Part shown: positions 33,110-41,281 of the stretch, in pieces | Position numbering within the stretch: position 1 is the stretch's first letter | How the letters are laid out: the number at the start of each line of letters is the position of its first letter | Assembly (NCBI GenBank): GCA_015075725.1 | Contig: JABTTV010000001.1 | Location: 3,397,223-3,461,222 of the forward strand | DNA: 64,000 nucleotides | Direction: 5' to 3' | DNA from: Anaerolineales bacterium | Lineage (GTDB): Bacteria; Chloroflexota; Anaerolineae; Anaerolineales; Villigracilaceae | Made by a program: the position numbers and the translations under genes | The notes under the pieces: model-generated | What the model was told of the DNA's origin: nothing | The model's database searches: none | Seen by the model: the letters and a program-made list of their open reading frames with translations, nothing else

Positions 33110-33670
33110 TTATTCTTTTCTCCATTCATTGTTTTTTTCAAATGCCTGCCGCAGGGCAGGGGTTTCTTCAATCATCTCTTCGAGTCGTTCGAGTGTCTGG
33201 CGCATCAATCCATACAAAGTCAGCATGACGAAATCCGTCTTGATGTGATTGGACTTGAAGACCTGCTGATGGGTCTCTGCCACGGAGCGCACGACCTGCA
33301 TCACGTCCGCATCTGCCAGCGCTTCCGCCGACACACGCGGCATGTCTGGAAAACATTCCTGGATCAGGTCCGCCACATCCTGTCCAATGGATGAAGAGTC
33401 GGTCGGTGCAGGCAGTTCTGTTTCAGATTGTGCAGGAGGATCAAGCAGGTCGGCAACAGAAGTCTCCGGGTTGGCGCGTAATTGTTCAATGGCACGCGGC
33501 AAACGTTTAAGCCCGGCTTGAACGGCTTCCAGCAAACGAGTCTGCGCCAGCGGGGAAAGCGCTACCACAGCTTCGATGTTGCGCACGGAAACGTGCGGAC
33601 GAAGTCCCTCGGGCATTGACTCCAACAACCGTTGCCGGCGTTCCTGTTTGGACTGGTACGACTCACTCAT
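33110..33670 (-). CDS. Helical protein of unknown function at head of conjugation operon
   Basis: This 186-residue protein is mostly helical, acidic in the middle, with no membrane segment and no known motif. It starts the minus-strand run towards the SAF, ParA-like and VirB11-like genes and is upstream of a strong terminator that separates it from the secreted protein at 33780. Its C-terminal FEKNNEWRKE overlaps the ribosome-binding region of the next gene. It may be a regulator or cytoplasmic partner. Confidence 0.6.
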   Translation of the reverse strand: MSESYQSKQERRQRLLESMPEGLRPHVSVRNIEAVVALSPLAQTRLLEAVQAGLKRLPRAIEQLRANPETSVADLLDPPAQSETELPAPTDSSSIGQDVADLIQECFPDMPRVSAEALADADVMQVVRSVAETHQQVFKSNHIKTDFVMLTLYGLMRQTLERLEEMIEETPALRQAFEKNNEWRKE

Positions 33671-33731
33671 GGGCGTGACTATACTTTTCAGGAGGACAAG
33701 GTGGTTTGCATGTGTCGCTTATTGTTTTCAA

Positions 33732-33766
33732 AAAAATACGCCCGGTTCACGACCGGGCGTATTTTT
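33732..33766. terminator. Strong bidirectional terminator
   Basis: A perfect 15-bp stem (AAAAATACGCCCGGT at 33732-33746 and its complement at 33752-33766) with a five-base loop has A and T runs at the two ends. It closes the minus-strand gene at 33780. Confidence 0.9.
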
Positions 33767-33779
33767 CATTACGTGATTT

Positions 33780-34721
33780 TTACTTCACTTCCTCAAAGAT
33801 ACGGATGTCATCCAGATGAAACTCCTTGTTCCCACCCACCTGGAAACCCAACTCAAGGATCGGTGCGATCTGCCACCATCGCTGCGGCTGGGTGCTCACC
33901 AGATAATTATCGCTCCAGACCTGGATCTCCAGCGGTCCAAACGCCGGCATCATCAGCCGACACAGTTCCGACCCGTCCACCGACACGGTTCCCATCCATT
34001 TGATCCGGCTGACTTGATGCAGGCGGATTTGATAGGTGTGCCATACTTCCGGGTCCACATTCAAGGCTTGGACCTCGACGGGTGCCCAATTCAACGCCAG
34101 ATAACAAATCGGACCATTGATCCCGTTGACTGTGGACTCGCTGCCGATCACAGAGAAACCGAACATATCGAATGGCAGGGCAAACATTCCATCTGCCTGA
34201 AGTGTTCCGGCCGGCTGTAGAATGACACCTGCCGTTCCATAAAAATTCTCATCCACCCGGCTTTTGAATTCCACGATCACGTCGCTCGATGATGTGGGCT
34301 GGAAGCCACTGCCGCCGATCAACGTGACGTTGTTGTATTGCTCGCTGGAGGGTTCGTGCCAGTCCGCGCTTTCCGTCTCGAATTCCGAGTCCTGGACATG
34401 TCGGAGGGTGAGTTGATGATCGATCTCCATTTCCGCTGCGTGCCAGGCGGTTTCATTGGAGACCTGACCGGCGCCATTGATGATCGTGAAATCCCAAAAT
34501 GCCGTGGAAAGACCCTCCTCGAAATCCTCCGTGAGTGGCACAGGATTTTCAAAATCATCCGGTGCATCTCCCGCCAGCTTCGCAAGCCGCTGGGTTTCGC
34601 TCCGGACTGTCCAGGCGAAATACAACTGCTGAAAGTTAAGTCCAGCGAATAAAACTGCCGGCGTCAAAACCAGAAGCGCAATCCATGTAAAGCGTTTTTT
34701 CCATTCTTGTTTGATGTCCAT
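33780..34721 (-). CDS. Secreted or anchored beta-sandwich protein of unknown function
   Basis: This 313-residue protein has an N-terminal membrane segment (about 12-33) followed by an all-beta domain. Segments such as FEEGLSTAFWDFTIINGAG, YGTAGVILQPAG and FHLDDIRIFEE resemble concanavalin-like/laminin-G-like or glycoside-hydrolase 16-type sandwich folds that bind carbohydrates. No catalytic glutamate pattern is clear. It is a single-gene unit between a terminator and the region of inverted repeats. Binding a cell-surface sugar during mating is one idea. Confidence 0.6.
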   Translation of the reverse strand: MDIKQEWKKRFTWIALLVLTPAVLFAGLNFQQLYFAWTVRSETQRLAKLAGDAPDDFENPVPLTEDFEEGLSTAFWDFTIINGAGQVSNETAWHAAEMEIDHQLTLRHVQDSEFETESADWHEPSSEQYNNVTLIGGSGFQPTSSSDVIVEFKSRVDENFYGTAGVILQPAGTLQADGMFALPFDMFGFSVIGSESTVNGINGPICYLALNWAPVEVQALNVDPEVWHTYQIRLHQVSRIKWMGTVSVDGSELCRLMMPAFGPLEIQVWSDNYLVSTQPQRWWQIAPILELGFQVGGNKEFHLDDIRIFEEVK

Positions 34722-35188
34722 TTCGTATCCTTTTTCGTTTTTTGCGCGATGATACGAAAGGCTGTCAGGGGGTATGAGGAACGTGTCGCCTCTGAATAAT
34801 CCCCGGAAAGGGGATTATTGATGTGTCCGATGGCATCCTGTGGCTGCATTTCCCGGTCCCCACACACAAGTTCACCCGTAGGGAATAGGGGCGTTTTTAC
34901 AGGTCGCATAATGATATGCAAGAGGAATATCTGCCGCCTACGTACTTTGACAGTTTTCTCAAACTCCATATAATCCACACTGTTCCTATTTTCCACAATC
35001 CATCCCTCTCTTCAAGAAGCCTGGCAAACCGCCGGGCTTCTGCTGTTGTATCCAATCCCCACCATCCATTCAACGAAAGGAGCCCAAATTTACCATCCCC
35101 AAACCAATCCATCCGTATCCTCCACTTTCCCCATGTACGAAACAGGCTTGTTGTGAAATTCGTATGAACCCACCGAAAGGAATCTCGA
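34722..35188. other. Gene-free spacer with a perfect hairpin
   Basis: No coding frame with a ribosome-binding site was found. A perfect 10-bp inverted repeat with a GGAAA loop lies at 34795-34819 (arms AATAATCCCC). The rest carries scattered C-rich stretches. It separates the minus-strand operon from the plus-strand replication module and so may hold divergent promoters or part of an origin. Confidence 0.5.
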
Positions 35189-35323
35189 ATGCTTGGAAAA
35201 TGGGAACCCATCGGAACAGGTTCAATCTTCCCCAACAAGCCCAATGTCGGAACCGACACACTGCATGATTTTCATGGGTGTGTCGGTGAAAAACATTCCC
35301 TGGAAACCCTCATAGGAGGCTGA
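35189..35323 (+). CDS. Possible small protein (44 aa)
   Basis: A 44-residue frame (MLGKWEPIGTGSIFPNKPNV onward) has AAGGA seven bases before its ATG and ends at TGA 35321. It has no membrane helix and no known motif. An inverted repeat (35252-35261 with 35278-35287) lies inside it. It may be translated or just a lucky frame in an origin-like region; cysteine and glycine content is low. Confidence 0.35.
   Translation: MLGKWEPIGTGSIFPNKPNVGTDTLHDFHGCVGEKHSLETLIGG
35252..35287. repeat. Inverted repeat, 10-bp arms
   Basis: The arms ACCGACACAC (35252-35261) and GTGTGTCGGT (35278-35287) are perfect complements around a 16-base loop. Confidence 0.6.
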
Positions 35324-35355
35324 TCGAACCAACCCCAAAACTGAATACTCCCCTC

Positions 35356-35407
35356 AACACAAACGGGCGTTGTGCATGGAATTCCCATGCCAACGCCCGT
35401 TTGTGTT
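35356..35407. repeat. Long near-perfect inverted repeat (cruciform)
   Basis: The 17-bp arms AACACAAACGGGCGTTG (35356-35372) and complement (35391-35407) extend inward by a further 6-bp stem (GCATGG 35374-35379, CCATGC 35385-35390) past one bulged T, to a 5-base loop. This is the strongest hairpin in the window. It is followed by TTTGAC and not by a long T run, so it can act as terminator, origin or transfer-nick structure. Confidence 0.7.
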
Positions 35408-35422
35408 TGACAGCGAGGACTC

Positions 35423-35483
35423 GCCGGGGTGAGAGGCCCGGCAGATAAAAAGTGAAACCGCCCAGTTGGCGCTGGACGGTTTC
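35423..35483. repeat. Two further hairpins before the 76-residue gene
   Basis: GCCGGG (35423-35428) pairs with CCCGGC (35437-35442), and GAAACCGCCCAG (35454-35465) pairs with CTGGACGGTTTC (35472-35483) with one mismatch. They lie just before the gene at 35495, so they could form a structured leader. Confidence 0.55.
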
Positions 35484-35494
35484 AAGGTGTAACA

Positions 35495-35725
35495 ATGTAC
35501 AAGCCCGATCATATCACAACCGTAAAAACCGTCAAGATTTACGCGCCTTTTCCGCTCCCAGCCAATGAACGTATGGTGATCGTAAATGGCAAGGCGATCA
35601 ACGTCGCCGCCTCCGCCGGACGACAGCAAGGGGACTACCTGTATACCGCCGACGTTACACTGCTGCACGAAGATGCAGCCGTGTATACCACTGCGCCCAG
35701 TTGGGCCAGCGTGGAGGTGGAATGA
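35495..35725 (+). CDS. Small protein of unknown function (76 aa)
   Basis: This 76-residue frame has AAGGTG seven bases before the ATG and ends in a four-base overlap (ATGA) with the following frame. The product is a beta-rich soluble protein with no known motif. It is the first plausible gene of the plus-strand replication module and lies just after the hairpin cluster. Confidence 0.5.
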   Translation: MYKPDHITTVKTVKIYAPFPLPANERMVIVNGKAINVAASAGRQQGDYLYTADVTLLHEDAAVYTTAPSWASVEVE

Positions 35726-35806
35726 GCCGACACACCGGACTGCGCGGATGCGTGATCATGCCTTCTCCCTGGGACTATTTAATCCATCCAAACAAGGAGA
35801 TAGATC

Positions 35807-35914
35807 ATGAGAACCTTCGCAATGCTTCTCATTCTGGTCGCCATCGCCGCCAGCCAGCCTCATCACTGGCTCACGGTCCTCATGGCTGCCATCGCACACT
35901 GTATCGGCAAATAG
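35807..35914 (+). CDS. Possible very small membrane protein (35 aa)
   Basis: A 35-residue frame (MRTFAMLLILVAIAASQPHH onward) has AAGGAGA seven bases before its ATG and forms one membrane helix. It is followed by 30 bases with another AAGGAGG site for the primase gene. Short length keeps confidence low. Confidence 0.4.
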   Translation: MRTFAMLLILVAIAASQPHHWLTVLMAAIAHCIGK

Positions 35915-35944
35915 TCAGACGAAAAGGAGGTCGCAGAAAAGCAC

Positions 35945-36955
35945 ATGGAAAACATCCTGTCCGCCGCCGAAGAAATTTTGGGAACGGCGGTTCGTGTGGA
36001 GGATCATCGCAATTGGGCCATCTTCTGGTGTCCCTTCCATAACGACGCGAGCCGGGAAGGGGAGGGTGGTCAACCCAATTTCGGTGTCAATCTTGTCAAC
36101 GGCTACTGGAAGTGCCTGCGCTGTGGAGCCAGTGGCGGTTCGTTGAAGTCATTACAAAAAAAGTTAGGTCAGGTCCCACAAGGGGATGCTAACTGGAAAC
36201 CAAGTGTATCGGCGACCACACCGACACGCCCCAAACGCCCGCCGACACAGGTGCAACTGCTCGATGAAGCCGTGTCGGAAGCGCGTTCCATCGTCCAACG
36301 TTCGCCTGCCTGGGACTATCTGGCAGGGCGCGGCGTGACACCTTATACGGCATTGGTCTATGGGCTCGGGTATGGCATCCCTGCCCCACGGGTTCATCGT
36401 GAGATCCTCGATGCGGCACGACAATCGATGATGGTGCGCCGGGACGGGATCTGGTTGTGGGCGGGCGGTGTGGTGTATGCCGATCCGCCGACACACCCAG
36501 CCGTGATGAACGTGCGCTACATCCCGGAAGAACAACTGCCCAAAGGCACACGCAACTTTGCGCCACTGAAGAATCACAAGACCTGGGGCAATCGCGTGCA
36601 ACCGCTCGGAAGCTGGCGCATCACTCCCGCCACGCGCACGTTGATCGTGCTGGAAGGCTTGTTCGACATGCTCATCACCTCCCAGAAGATTCATCAACTG
36701 GGACGCGAAGCCGACACGGTCGCGGTCTACACCAATGGCGCCAGTCCGAGCGCAAAAATGCACCAGTGGTTGCGCGAACATCCGCAGTACGAGTACCTGT
36801 TGCTGCGCGACCCGGACAAAGCCGGCGTCGAATGGGCGCAAAGTGTGTCGGCATCCATCCGACATGGCGGCGCAAAAGTGCGCACCCTGCGACCTCCCGA
36901 CCAACTTGACCCGGACGAAGCCATCCTGAGCGGATGGTGGCCGTCCATTCTGTAA
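35945..36955 (+). CDS. DnaG-type primase with CHC2 zinc finger and Toprim domain
   Basis: This 336-residue protein has an N-terminal CHC2-like zinc finger (WCPFHND, then CLRCGASGG, about 29-63) and a Toprim domain in the second half with VLEGLFDML and LLLRDPDKAG carrying the acidic metal-binding residues. It is shorter than chromosomal DnaG (about 600) and lacks the DnaB-binding C-terminus. This is typical of plasmid and phage primases. AAAAGGAGG precedes the ATG. It starts the replication module that continues with SSB and a sliding clamp. Confidence 0.85.
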   Translation: MENILSAAEEILGTAVRVEDHRNWAIFWCPFHNDASREGEGGQPNFGVNLVNGYWKCLRCGASGGSLKSLQKKLGQVPQGDANWKPSVSATTPTRPKRPPTQVQLLDEAVSEARSIVQRSPAWDYLAGRGVTPYTALVYGLGYGIPAPRVHREILDAARQSMMVRRDGIWLWAGGVVYADPPTHPAVMNVRYIPEEQLPKGTRNFAPLKNHKTWGNRVQPLGSWRITPATRTLIVLEGLFDMLITSQKIHQLGREADTVAVYTNGASPSAKMHQWLREHPQYEYLLLRDPDKAGVEWAQSVSASIRHGGAKVRTLRPPDQLDPDEAILSGWWPSIL

Positions 36956-36977
36956 ATTCAAATCCAACCCTTCCCTG

Positions 36978-37012
36978 AATCGGGGAGCGATCTTGCATCG
37001 CTCCCCGATTTT
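36978..37012 (+). terminator. Terminator after the primase gene
   Basis: A perfect 14-bp stem (AATCGGGGAGCGAT at 36978-36991, complement 36997-37010) with a five-base loop is followed by a short T run. Confidence 0.85.
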
Positions 37013-37033
37013 CATTTCCAAGGAGAAAACAAA

Positions 37034-37174
37034 ATGTCTGTTCTCACCATCTTCGCTTCCATCATCACCACCCTGTTCCTGATCTGGGCGGTCTGGTTCA
37101 TTGTCCGTTTCATCCAATACGTTGGTTCCGGCGAGTATGAAATGGACCAGCGCCTGCGCGACATCTGCAAGTAA
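37034..37174 (+). CDS. Small membrane protein (46 aa)
   Basis: A 46-residue frame has AAGGAGA before its ATG and one membrane helix (LTIFASIITTLFLIWAVWFI), followed by a charged C-terminus ending in DMQ-like DQRLRDICK. Hairpin upstream and ribosome-binding site of ssb downstream place it as a separate coding unit. Unknown role. Confidence 0.5.
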   Translation: MSVLTIFASIITTLFLIWAVWFIVRFIQYVGSGEYEMDQRLRDICK

Positions 37175-37207
37175 TTTCAAAAAACAAAATCAAACAAGGA
37201 GACTCTC

Positions 37208-37618
37208 ATGTCAAAGCAATACAACAAATCCGTGTTCGTCGGTCACCTCGGTGGTGAACCGGAAATGCGCTACACCCCGGCAGGCACCGCCGTGACCACT
37301 TTCAATGTCGCCACGAATGACCAGTACAACAACGAGAAGGGCGAGACGGTCAAGGTCACCACCTGGTTCCGCTGTACTGCCTGGGGCAAGTTGGGCGAGG
37401 TCTGCAACCAGTATCTGAAAAAAGGCAGCAAGGTCCTGGTCGAAGGCAGGCTGACGCCGGATAAAGCCACGGGTCGCCCGCGCATCTGGGTTCGTCAGGA
37501 CGGCACGGCTGCGGCGGATTATGAACTCAAAGTCCTGGAGATTCATTTCCTGGACAACAAGAACAACGAACTTGCTGTCGCGCAGGTTGATCCTGCTGAG
37601 GATGATATTCCGTATTAG
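37208..37618 (+). CDS. ssb: Single-stranded DNA-binding protein
   Basis: This 136-residue protein has a full OB fold (SVFVGHLGGEPEMRYTPAGTAV, then TTWFRCTAWGKLGEVCNQYLKKGSKVLVEGRL) and the acidic C-terminal tip EDDIPY, the binding site for replication partners. It is shorter than chromosomal SSB (about 150-180) because the linker is short. It is preceded by CAAGGAG and followed by a strong terminator. Probably coats single-stranded DNA of the mobile element during replication or transfer. Confidence 0.95.
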   Translation: MSKQYNKSVFVGHLGGEPEMRYTPAGTAVTTFNVATNDQYNNEKGETVKVTTWFRCTAWGKLGEVCNQYLKKGSKVLVEGRLTPDKATGRPRIWVRQDGTAAADYELKVLEIHFLDNKNNELAVAQVDPAEDDIPY

Positions 37619-37628
37619 CCCACACATC

Positions 37629-37664
37629 ACGAGAGGCAGTCCATCAGGACTGCCTCTCGTTTTT
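37629..37664 (+). terminator. Terminator after ssb
   Basis: A perfect 14-bp stem (ACGAGAGGCAGTCC at 37629-37642, complement 37647-37660) with an ATCA loop is followed by TTTTT. Confidence 0.9.
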
Positions 37665-37676
37665 GGAGATCACTCA

Positions 37677-37847
37677 ATGAACGCTGAACAAATCCGTTCG
37701 CTAACAAGAGTCCTGGATTATCTCGCGCAGGACGAACAAGCCCACTTTGATAGCGCCTCGCCTGAGGAACGCACGAACTATATTTATCTGGATGTCCTGA
37801 TCCTGCAGGAGTATCTGGAACAACAAAAAGGAGAATCCAACTCATGA
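37677..37847 (+). CDS. Small acidic protein (56 aa)
   Basis: A 56-residue, acidic, helical protein precedes the sliding clamp gene and overlaps it by four bases (ATGA). GGAG lies 10 bases before the ATG. Unknown family. Coupled translation suggests a partner of the clamp. Confidence 0.55.
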   Translation: MNAEQIRSLTRVLDYLAQDEQAHFDSASPEERTNYIYLDVLILQEYLEQQKGESNS

Positions 37848-39013
37848 TCACCCTTCAACAAGATCTGCTTCACTCGGCCTTGAATGCCGTGACCCGCGCC
37901 AGCACGAAAAGCACCCTGATGACCGCCTTCTCCCTCGTGCGGCTGGATGTGAATACCGATGGCATCCTGCACCTGTCCTGCTTCAACGGCGAGACCGCCG
38001 CGCGCTCCACCGTGAATGTGGATTGCAGTGAAGATCTTTCCGTCTGTGTGGATGCCGCCACCTTGAAAGCCGTGGTGGAGACTCTGGCAGGGCAGATCCG
38101 CCTGCATGTGGATGGGACTGCGCTGGTCATCCAGCAGGGAACCTCCAACCGCACCAGCCTGCGCATTGTGGATGAACCCCTGCCGGTGATCGGTGAGGAA
38201 AGTATTCAAACGGTTGCCACGTTCTCCGGAACCATCTTCCGCAGTTTGATGCGCGCCCTGCCCTTTGCCTCCACGGATGACTCACGCGCCGTATTACAAG
38301 TCATTCACCTGATCCTGGACTCCGACACGGTGATGGCGCAGACCGCTGATGGATATTCGGCAGGACTTGTGTTGGAGAACATTGAGGGACCCACTGAACC
38401 AACCTCCGTATCGCTCCCGTTGAGCAGCGCACGACTGCTGTCCACACTGGTTGAGGACCGCGACACCGTGCGCATGGGCACGGCGGGTGAGAACCGCTAC
38501 ATCTTCCGGATCACCAATGCCGATGACTCCAAAGACCTGACCCTGGCGACCGTCACGGCAGACGGCAATTTCCCATCGGCGCAGATCAAGACTCTGATCG
38601 AGGAGGCACGACAGAACGCGGTTGCCACGCTTCAAATCCAGCAAGCCAGCCTGATGCAATCCATCCGCATGGTGAATGCGATGGGCACGCAAAGCACCTT
38701 CCTCAAAGCCGTGAACGGCGTTGCAAAGATCGCGTCAGCGGAAACCGAAACCGGACAGGGTCGCAACATTCTGGAAGGGACTGCCAGCGGTGAGAACGCC
38801 CAAGCCTGGTTGTCCGCTGCTTTCCTGAAACGCGCGGCGGAAGCCTGCAAGGGCGAACTGGTCATGCGCATCACGAATAACACGAAACCGATCCTGATCG
38901 AGGCCGGGAGTTTCACAGCGGTCATCATGCCGATGATGGTGGAGGCAAGCCGCGATCCCTTCCCGGAGGATGAAGCCATCACCATCTCTCTGCCCGAAAT
39001 GGCAATGGCATAA
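37844..39013 (+). CDS. dnaN: DnaN-like beta sliding clamp
   Basis: This 389-residue protein has the length and segment pattern of the DNA polymerase III beta clamp: three repeated domains, a HADGTALVIQQG-like beta strand pair, FPSAQIKTLIEEARQNA in the middle and PILIEAGSFTAVIMPMMVEA near the C-terminus (compare PLxI...YVIMPM). A clamp encoded on an accessory element is unusual; it could let the element load its own polymerase or protein partners. AAGGAG precedes it. The gene is closed by a hairpin. Confidence 0.8.
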   Translation: MITLQQDLLHSALNAVTRASTKSTLMTAFSLVRLDVNTDGILHLSCFNGETAARSTVNVDCSEDLSVCVDAATLKAVVETLAGQIRLHVDGTALVIQQGTSNRTSLRIVDEPLPVIGEESIQTVATFSGTIFRSLMRALPFASTDDSRAVLQVIHLILDSDTVMAQTADGYSAGLVLENIEGPTEPTSVSLPLSSARLLSTLVEDRDTVRMGTAGENRYIFRITNADDSKDLTLATVTADGNFPSAQIKTLIEEARQNAVATLQIQQASLMQSIRMVNAMGTQSTFLKAVNGVAKIASAETETGQGRNILEGTASGENAQAWLSAAFLKRAAEACKGELVMRITNNTKPILIEAGSFTAVIMPMMVEASRDPFPEDEAITISLPEMAMA

Positions 39014-39032
39014 CGGCAAACCTTTTCCACAC

Positions 39033-39062
39033 AGACGGTGGCGCCACGCGCCACCGTCTTTC
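39033..39062 (+). terminator. Hairpin terminator after the clamp gene
   Basis: A perfect 11-bp stem (AGACGGTGGCG at 39033-39043, complement 39049-39059) with a five-base loop is followed by a short T run. Confidence 0.75.
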
Positions 39063-39079
39063 ATTTCCCAAGGAGTCCC

Positions 39080-39796
39080 ATGAACGACAACCATTCCCTG
39101 TTGCTCCAATCCCCGTCCACCTATGAACAACCCATCCTCAAAACCATGCCCCTGCGCGAACAACCCGCATACCGCATTACTCAAAATGCAAATGCCTGCA
39201 ACATCACCGAACTCATGGCAGCGGTGATCGGCGGGCAGAAACAGATCGAACTCTCGCAGTCCCTGCTGGCGCGTTTCGATGGTGATATTCGCCGCTTGTA
39301 TCAGGCGCATCCCTCCGAACTCGCCAAAGTAAAAGGCATCAATCAGGCAACCGCCATTCGCATCAAGGCGGCGCTCAATCTGGGGTTGCGTTTGAGTATG
39401 CCGGGCGATGAACGCACGGCGATCAACTCACCAGCCGATGCCGCCGCATTAGTTCAGGCTGAAATGTCGCTGCTCGAAAAGGAGCATTTGAGAACGATCC
39501 TGCTGGACCGTCGCAACCGTGTATTGGAGATCGTGGAGGTATATCAGGGATCAGTTAATTCCTCCCAGGTACGGGTGGGCGAGGTCTTTCAAGCCGCAAT
39601 CAGCCGCCATGCCTCCGCCTTGATTTTGATTCATAACCATCCCTCCGGTGACCCCACGCCTTCGCCGGATGATGTGGCGGTCACACGCGCCATAGTGCAG
39701 GCGGGTAAATTGCTTGACATTGACCTGCTGGATCATCTTGTGATCGGTCAAGGCAAATGGGTAAGCCTCAAGGAACGCGGGTTGGGCTTCAACTAG
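39080..39796 (+). CDS. radC: RadC-family JAMM-domain protein
   Basis: AGGAG precedes the ATG at 39080. The 238-residue protein has an HhH-like N-terminal region and a JAMM metal site (HNHPSGDPTPSPDD, with the zinc-binding His-x-His-x10-Asp). RadC/DUF2466 proteins are common on plasmids, phages and integrative elements; their role is unclear and may relate to DNA processing or protein deubiquitination-like activity. Only 10 bases separate it from the next gene. Confidence 0.93.
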   Translation: MNDNHSLLLQSPSTYEQPILKTMPLREQPAYRITQNANACNITELMAAVIGGQKQIELSQSLLARFDGDIRRLYQAHPSELAKVKGINQATAIRIKAALNLGLRLSMPGDERTAINSPADAAALVQAEMSLLEKEHLRTILLDRRNRVLEIVEVYQGSVNSSQVRVGEVFQAAISRHASALILIHNHPSGDPTPSPDDVAVTRAIVQAGKLLDIDLLDHLVIGQGKWVSLKERGLGFN

Positions 39797-39805
39797 GAGG
39801 CAGAG

Positions 39806-40183
39806 ATGAAACAACTGACTCTCAATCTCACCTTTGCTGTTGCACCCACTGTAAAAAGCATCTTCAAGAACACCACCTGGTTGAATGCAGGCTGGGCAAC
39901 CGCCTGCCTTGGTTTCACCAAGAAGGTGGAGATCAGCCAATCGTTGAGCGATGCCTTGATGCCCATTCATGCGGATGACGAGGATGACCACGACCAGCAA
40001 CTCTATGATGCACTCTGGATGGCGCATCACCATCTGGTGCTGGATCAGCGTCCGTCCTTCTCCTTCACGTTCGACTTCCTGCGCGATGACAAGATCAGCG
40101 GTCGTTTCATCGCGACCAGCTTGCGCCTGCATGTCGAAGAAAAGGAACAACTGATCCTGCTGGGACTGATCCAGGATTGTTAG
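39806..40183 (+). CDS. Unknown protein in the replication module (125 aa)
   Basis: This 125-residue soluble protein has an acidic stretch (ADDEDDHDQQ) and no motif I recognise. It has an AGGAGG-type site, lies 10 bases after radC, and is followed after eight bases by the next gene. It looks like one of the many small, element-specific genes of this block. Confidence 0.6.
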   Translation: MKQLTLNLTFAVAPTVKSIFKNTTWLNAGWATACLGFTKKVEISQSLSDALMPIHADDEDDHDQQLYDALWMAHHHLVLDQRPSFSFTFDFLRDDKISGRFIATSLRLHVEEKEQLILLGLIQDC

Positions 40184-40191
40184 GAGGGAAC

Positions 40192-40587
40192 ATGCCATTC
40201 TATCTCGGCAAGCGTGAAGAGGATGATCTGATCCTGTTTCACTCTGCCATGCCACCCACAAAACAGACTCACGGACATTTGTACAAGGCTGTGATCGGAC
40301 CCTTCAAAAGCAAAGTCGGGGCAGGTTACTTCGCACGCTATGGAAGAAAAAATCCAGACATCCGCACAGCCGCTGATGCCGAACGCCTGGCACGCGCCGA
40401 CCCACGCATGGAACAGCTCATCGTCGAGGAAAACATGACGACTGAAGAACTCACCATTGCGTTGGAATGCGATGTGCAGGATCAAGCTGAATATTCACCA
40501 ATACCCACCCTGCCGGTTTTCAACCGGCAGGAACTATTTCAAACACAAGGAGCAATCCCATGCCTAATTGGAATGAAAACGAACTGA
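40192..40587 (+). CDS. Unknown protein (131 aa)
   Basis: Start at 40192 has AGGAGGG. The 131-residue soluble protein has no known motif. Its last 28 bases overlap the next gene in another frame, and a perfect 10-bp hairpin (40509-40531) falls in its end, so the last residues are doubtful or the frame may end functionally earlier. Confidence 0.55.
   Translation: MPFYLGKREEDDLILFHSAMPPTKQTHGHLYKAVIGPFKSKVGAGYFARYGRKNPDIRTAADAERLARADPRMEQLIVEENMTTEELTIALECDVQDQAEYSPIPTLPVFNRQELFQTQGAIPCLIGMKTN
40509..40531 (+). repeat. Intragenic hairpin near gene junction
   Basis: CCTGCCGGTT (40509-40518) and its complement (40522-40531) form a perfect 10-bp stem with a three-base loop. No T run follows. It is one of the recurrent hairpins of this block. 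Confidence 0.7.
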
Positions 40588-41252
40588 CCATTACCGGTCC
40601 CGATGTAAACAAGATTCTCGAAACCATCCGTTCCCAATCCGGGGAGGATGAAGATGTCCGCATCCTGGACTTCAACACGATCATCCCCTATCCGCAGATG
40701 TATCGCGATATGGATAAACGTGCGGAAGAGTATCGGGAAAAACTGAACGCCATCGCAAACGATGACCCGGAACGCAAACAAAAACTCGAAGCGCTCGGCG
40801 CGGAATATGGTGTGGAACCCGGCACGCCGTGGATCAAGGATGGCTTCAACTCAGGCGGCTATGAATGGACCTGCGAGAACTGGGCGACGAAGTGGAACGC
40901 ATGTCATGTCCATCTCACCACGCGCGCGGACGCATCCAAGCCTCTCCGAAAGACATCCAAGTGCGCCTACTGCCAGACGGTTCATAAGACTGAAACGATG
41001 GTCATCCTGACCTGCCAGCAGTGCGGCAGTCCCCTGCCGGATGCCGAACCCATCCAGGCTTTCCTGGAATTCGATACCGCCTGGAGTCCACCCATCCCCG
41101 TAATCGAAAAACTTGCTTCGATGTTCCCCGATCACACCTTCGAGTTGAAATACTTTGAAGGCGGTATCGGCTTCAGTGGACATGCCCGCTGGTCTGAGGG
41201 GATCGAGGAATTTCATCATCAATACGAATACGATGGTCCGCGCGGCGGATAA
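40560..41252 (+). CDS. Api92-like ferredoxin-fold protein
   Basis: This 230-residue protein starts with MPNWNENELTITGP and has the later CENWATKWNACHV, as in the Api92-like/YubB family of phage and plasmid proteins (small ferredoxin-like domain). A zinc-ribbon insert with CAYC and CQQC (about 137-160) is an addition. CAAGGAG precedes the ATG. The function is unknown in the family; it is a marker of mobile elements. Confidence 0.78.
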   Translation: MPNWNENELTITGPDVNKILETIRSQSGEDEDVRILDFNTIIPYPQMYRDMDKRAEEYREKLNAIANDDPERKQKLEALGAEYGVEPGTPWIKDGFNSGGYEWTCENWATKWNACHVHLTTRADASKPLRKTSKCAYCQTVHKTETMVILTCQQCGSPLPDAEPIQAFLEFDTAWSPPIPVIEKLASMFPDHTFELKYFEGGIGFSGHARWSEGIEEFHHQYEYDGPRGG

Positions 41253-41281
41253 ATCCAAATCACAACTACAAGGAGCAAATC

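Noticed and set aside
36164..37180. Long minus-strand frame of 338 codons
   Set aside because: It covers the primase and a terminator on the opposite strand and has no motif; the primase reading is supported by domains and a ribosome-binding site.
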